DNA of 64,000 bases from an uncultured Lachnospiraceae bacterium (GTDB lineage: Bacteria > Bacillota > Clostridia > Lachnospirales > Lachnospiraceae), in NCBI GenBank assembly GCA_910576535.1, contig CAJTKK010000001.1, forward strand, positions 186,001 through 250,000, written 5' to 3'. The notes under the pieces were generated by a model, which had not been told where the DNA came from, ran no database searches, and saw only the letters and a program-made list of their open reading frames with translations. Made by a program: the position numbers and the translations under genes. Every line of letters starts with the position of its first letter. Positions within the stretch are counted from its first letter, which is position 1. Positions 60,718 to 64,000 of this stretch are shown here, in pieces.

Positions 60718-62031
60718 CTATTTCTTTTCCTTAATCTTATCCCCGATCACCTTTTTCGCATATTCCAATTGGTTATCGTATCCGTTCTCATAATATTCTT
60801 CGCTGTCAAACTCATACACGTCATCCGGCTCTATCCCTATACCGTGAATGTTATTGCCCTTCGGCGTAAAATATGTGCTTACCGTAAGTTTTAGGGCAGT
60901 CCCATCAGACAAAGACATGACCTTCTGTACAATGCCTTTTCCAAAAGTAGTAGTTCCTATCAGTTCTCCGATCCCATAATCCTTTATCGCCCCAGCCAGT
61001 ATTTCCGACGCGCTTGCCGAATATCCATTAATTAAAACCGCCAAAGGCTCATCAAAAACACTTTTGCCGTCGCAGGAATATTCTGTACGGTTCCCCTCCC
61101 TGTCTTCAGTATATACAATCAATCCTTCCGGAAGTATCTGTCTGGCAATCTCCACTACCGCGCTTAAATTCCCGCCCGGGTTTGCACGCAAGTCCAGCAC
61201 CAGGCCTTCCATCCCTTGTTCACTAAGCGCTGCCATAGCTTCCGCAAATTGGTCTACCGTGATATCATCAAATTCCGTAATCTGTATATATCCCACTTTA
61301 TTATCATACAGTTCATATTTCACAGTAGGGCTTTCAATCTTTCTGCGTTCCACCGGTATCTGAAGGTAATCCGCCTCGCCCTCCCTGTAAATCGTAAGCT
61401 GCACTTTTGTGCCTTCCTCACCTTTTATCCTGCCTACGATATCAGACAATTCCATTCCCTGCATAGGCTCCTCATTTACCATATATATAACATCGCCGTC
61501 GCGCAGCCCTGCTTCCTCTGCCGGGGTGCCCTCAAACACGCCGCTGATATATGCCATACCCGTCTGGGCATCCATCCCTACATAAGCCCCGATCCCGTAA
61601 TAAATCCCCTCTGTCTGTTCCATCAGGTCTTCCAGGTCATCTTCGGTATAGTAAGTGGAATAGGGATCCCCCAGGGAAGCTACTACCCCTTGATACATGC
61701 CGTCTATCAGATCAGCGGTTTTTATATCTTCCTGGTAATAATAATCTGAAATTGCCTGTTCAATTACTTCAAGCTTTTTCATCGTCATATCATTGACAAG
61801 GTTATCCTGTTCCTTTGTCGTTTCCTGGCTGAGTATTTTTTCCATCCTCATTCTGTGGATGCTGCAAAGCTGCCTCACCGTATAGATACAGCACAAAATC
61901 AAAAGACATAAAAGCGCACCCGAAATCATCCCGTTGCGGAAACTTTTTCTGTTTTTCCCCTCATCTTCTTTCCTGTTCTGTTCCCCATTACCGTCTGTAT
62001 TATTTAAATATCCATTCAAATTATATTCCAC
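60718..62031 (-). CDS. ctpB: S41-family C-terminal processing protease with PDZ domain
   Basis: 437 residues. A cytoplasmic tail of about 35 residues, one membrane helix (about 36-57), a coiled region, PDZ domain (about 135-220; GIGAYVGMDAQTGMAYISGV, GLRDGDVIYMVNEEP), and the S41 catalytic core. The catalytic serine is in GYSASASEILAGA and the lysine in TTTFGKGIVQK; GLVLDLRANPGG is the conserved loop. In Gram-positives such enzymes act in wall turnover or sporulation signalling. It follows the M23 peptidase gene by 17 bp. Confidence 0.95.
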   Translation of the reverse strand: MEYNLNGYLNNTDGNGEQNRKEDEGKNRKSFRNGMISGALLCLLILCCIYTVRQLCSIHRMRMEKILSQETTKEQDNLVNDMTMKKLEVIEQAISDYYYQEDIKTADLIDGMYQGVVASLGDPYSTYYTEDDLEDLMEQTEGIYYGIGAYVGMDAQTGMAYISGVFEGTPAEEAGLRDGDVIYMVNEEPMQGMELSDIVGRIKGEEGTKVQLTIYREGEADYLQIPVERRKIESPTVKYELYDNKVGYIQITEFDDITVDQFAEAMAALSEQGMEGLVLDLRANPGGNLSAVVEIARQILPEGLIVYTEDREGNRTEYSCDGKSVFDEPLAVLINGYSASASEILAGAIKDYGIGELIGTTTFGKGIVQKVMSLSDGTALKLTVSTYFTPKGNNIHGIGIEPDDVYEFDSEEYYENGYDNQLEYAKKVIGDKIKEKK

Positions 62032-62048
62032 TTTCCTTCATCTCCACA

Positions 62049-63275
62049 TTACTTGCTCAAATAATTCCAAGGACTAACATAACTCCCATTCAGCCGTACG
62101 CTAAAATGTAGATGATTGCCTGTAGACCGCCCCGTTGAGCCTACTGCCGCAATATTTTGCCCCTTTGTCACAAAATTGCCTTTTGAAACATACAATGCAG
62201 ATGCGTGCATATAAATGGTATACAGTCCATCCCCATGATCAATCATCACATAGTTTCCCATAGAATTACTGTAATCCGCCGCAACTACCTTGCCGTCATA
62301 GGCAGCCAGAATCGGCGACCCTCCCGGTGCAGCCATATCCAGCCCGTTATGGAATCTCTCCACCCCTAAAATAGGATGCATCCGGTTCCCATATTCGCTG
62401 GATATTGCCGTATAAGATGGCGCCGGCCACTTGAACATCCCCCCGTCATATTTCAGCCTGCTTTCCTCTGCCAGCCTTGCTTTCTCTTCAGCTACTGCTT
62501 TTTCCAATATGGCAATCGTTTCATTCTGTTCTTTGATATATGCCTCATATTCAGCTATCGCTGTTTCCTTTGCATTGATGTCATTGCTTACCTGTTCAAT
62601 TCTGTTTTTCTTTTCATCAATCAAAGTGTTTAACGAGGCCTCCTCGCTTTCCACCCCCGCCTTCGCATCTTCCAGATAGCTCCTTTCCTCTTCTAGCTGT
62701 TCCTTATACAATTCTATCAATTCCCTTGTAGCCACGTATTTATCCAGCATCATCCTGTCATATGCCGAAAGCATCTCTATATACTCCGCTTTATTTAACA
62801 TATCGCCAAAGCTTTCAGAAGAAAAAATAAGTTCCATATACAAATTATCCCCTTTTTCGTACATAAACTTAATTCTTTCCTTCATCGCTTCATATTGATT
62901 CTCCTGATCTTCCACCGCCGCCGCAAGTTCCTCCTGCGTCTGTATAATCTCAGCCTCTTTTTCTTTTATTTTGCTTTTTAAGCCCGCTATTTTTTCTTGT
63001 ACTGTTGCAAGCTGCCCATCCAGCCTTTCAACATATTCCGTCAAATCCTGTTTAGATGCTTCCAGCTCTTCTTTTATTTTCTTTACATCGGTAAGATCCG
63101 ACTGGAGCTGTTCCTTTAATTCCCTGGCGCTTTCAATTTCCTGCTCTTTTTCTTTTATTAAATCGCTGGTCAGCCCGGATGCCCTTGCATCCATTACCCC
63201 AGGCTCTCCTCCTGCCAGATAAGCGGCAATAGGAATACAAAGAAAAGCGCACAAGGCATTTTTCCATCGTTTCAT
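62049..63275 (-). CDS. M23-family murein hydrolase/activator with coiled-coil (EnvC-like)
   Basis: 408 residues. A signal peptide (about 1-33) is followed by two long coiled coils (about 37-125 and 170-270), the PcsB/EnvC-like arrangement that docks to FtsX. The C-terminal LytM domain has the zinc ligands in RFHNGLDMAAPGG and NHLHFSVRLNG. It cleaves, or activates cleavage of, peptidoglycan at division under FtsEX control. The ftsX gene lies 47 bp upstream. Confidence 0.94.
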   Translation of the reverse strand: MKRWKNALCAFLCIPIAAYLAGGEPGVMDARASGLTSDLIKEKEQEIESARELKEQLQSDLTDVKKIKEELEASKQDLTEYVERLDGQLATVQEKIAGLKSKIKEKEAEIIQTQEELAAAVEDQENQYEAMKERIKFMYEKGDNLYMELIFSSESFGDMLNKAEYIEMLSAYDRMMLDKYVATRELIELYKEQLEEERSYLEDAKAGVESEEASLNTLIDEKKNRIEQVSNDINAKETAIAEYEAYIKEQNETIAILEKAVAEEKARLAEESRLKYDGGMFKWPAPSYTAISSEYGNRMHPILGVERFHNGLDMAAPGGSPILAAYDGKVVAADYSNSMGNYVMIDHGDGLYTIYMHASALYVSKGNFVTKGQNIAAVGSTGRSTGNHLHFSVRLNGSYVSPWNYLSK

Positions 63276-63322
63276 GCACGTACCTTTCCGCTAACCTTTT
63301 ACAGCCATTTTCCCTTATGAGC

Positions 63323-64000
63323 CTATACTCTCAAATGCTTTCTTACGGTTACTATGCTTCCGATAAATCCAATGCCCACCCCCATTGCAACGGATACCGG
63401 GAACAAAATATGAAAAATTGTCTCCACCGGAAGGAAATGAAGCAACTGCGTCAGCATTTCAAACCGCTCTGTCACATATAAAATCATCTGATTATATATA
63501 ACGTAAATAATGCCTAATGGCACCAGGGAACCGATCAGGCCTATCAGCATCCCTTCAATAACAAACGGGGATCTTACAAAAAAATCCGTAGCTCCAATGT
63601 ATTTCATAATATTGATTTCTTCTTTTCTCACGGATATGCCAATAGTGACCGTATTACTGATCAGGAAAATAGAAACAGCAAACAAAATAGCGATAATGCC
63701 AAGGGAAACATATGCAATCAGGGCATTTACACCGCTTAAAGTCGTTGCCGTAACCTCTGATTTATTAATTCTCCTGATGTCTTCAATGGATTCCAGATAA
63801 GTAACCAGCGCCGGCTGCAGCGAAACATCGCTTAGATAGATTTCATAATGGGCTGACTCAGACAATGGGTTTTCCGTAAAGCCATCCACATATTCTCCAA
63901 GATAGTCGTCTTTAAAACTTTCCCATGCTTCTTCCGCCGACACAAAATTTACATTGGAAACCTCCACCCTCCGGGAAATCAAATCCCCGATTTCTGCAAT
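63323..64000 (-). CDS. ftsX: Cell-division protein FtsX, 5' part beyond window
   Basis: The reading frame is open to the right window edge (…AEIGDLISRRVEVSN…), so the N-terminus lies outside. The visible part has the end of the extracellular domain (SAHYEIYLSDVSLQPALVTY) and then three or four membrane helices, with the SNTVTIGISVRKEEINIMKY and IGATDFFVRSPFVIEGMLIG motifs of FtsX. With FtsE (not in window) it controls the downstream M23 peptidase. Gene order ftsX-M23-ctp is common in Firmicutes. Confidence 0.96.
   Translation of the reverse strand: MAEIGDLISRRVEVSNVNFVSAEEAWESFKDDYLGEYVDGFTENPLSESAHYEIYLSDVSLQPALVTYLESIEDIRRINKSEVTATTLSGVNALIAYVSLGIIAILFAVSIFLISNTVTIGISVRKEEINIMKYIGATDFFVRSPFVIEGMLIGLIGSLVPLGIIYVIYNQMILYVTERFEMLTQLLHFLPVETIFHILFPVSVAMGVGIGFIGSIVTVRKHLRV

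Noticed and set aside
1..64000. CRISPR arrays, tRNA or rRNA genes
   Set aside because: No regularly spaced direct repeats and no tRNA or rRNA-like sequence were noticed on either strand; a covariance-model scan was not possible.

Overview
The window looks like the chromosome of a Gram-positive anaerobe of the Lachnospiraceae (Clostridia). The evidence is clostridial-type core gene order (cdaA-cdaR-glmM, mbl with two hook-basal-body genes, comFC next to the flagellar-operon protein YvyF, ftsX-M23 peptidase-Ctp protease), GGAGG-type ribosome binding sites, lipobox lipoproteins, and many PTS and AMP-ligase genes of gut clostridial type. I cannot name the species.

Layout. 1-5.1 kb: cell-surface sugar genes (GDP-fucose synthase cut by the window edge, a large membrane protein, RmlD) with an AraC regulator and a PAP2-like protein. 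5.4-6.6 kb: a DUF3048 lipoprotein. 6.7-13.5 kb: a PRD/EIIA regulator divergent from a lactose/cellobiose-type PTS operon (EIIB, EIIC, EIIA, GH1 6-phospho-beta-glycosidase, HAD phosphatase, HPr paralogue). 13.5-32.7 kb: core genes on the minus strand: leuA, ptsH, the c-di-AMP operon, comFC/yvyF, recD2, flagellar rod/hook genes, mbl, uvrB-uvrA.

33.0-52.3 kb is an accessory island. It starts with integrase and excisionase remnants. It carries a MalY aminotransferase, two cyclophilin-like lipoproteins, a LysE exporter, a DUF3737 protein, an acetyltransferase, an FtsX-type ABC exporter, a PaaK-like adenylate-forming ligase, an Ntn-hydrolase lipoprotein, a carboxymuconolactone decarboxylase/cupin, a two-component system, a flavodoxin-like reductase and a LysR regulator. 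Two sets of near-identical promoters tie it together. Three carry paired T-N11-A boxes 30 bp apart (LysR type). Three carry TTTAGAAATTG direct repeats at fixed distance from the -10 (probable response-regulator sites). Most genes here also have short perfect hairpins just before their ribosome binding sites. I think this doubly controlled island is the most notable, probably undescribed, system in the window.

52.3-56.3 kb is a graveyard of fragments (XRE regulator, IS3 OrfA, nonsense-mutated mutM, TnpV) around an intact MarR-nitroreductase-radical SAM operon. 56.3-60.7 kb holds a secreted DUF4214/beta-helix protein with a long structured leader and a MATE exporter placed behind a promoter-proximal terminator. 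60.7-64 kb returns to core genes: Ctp protease, M23 peptidase and FtsX (cut by the edge).

The PTS operon is also unusual: its GH1 enzyme has Gln in place of the acid/base Glu, as plant myrosinases do, and its private HPr lacks the Ser46 regulatory site.
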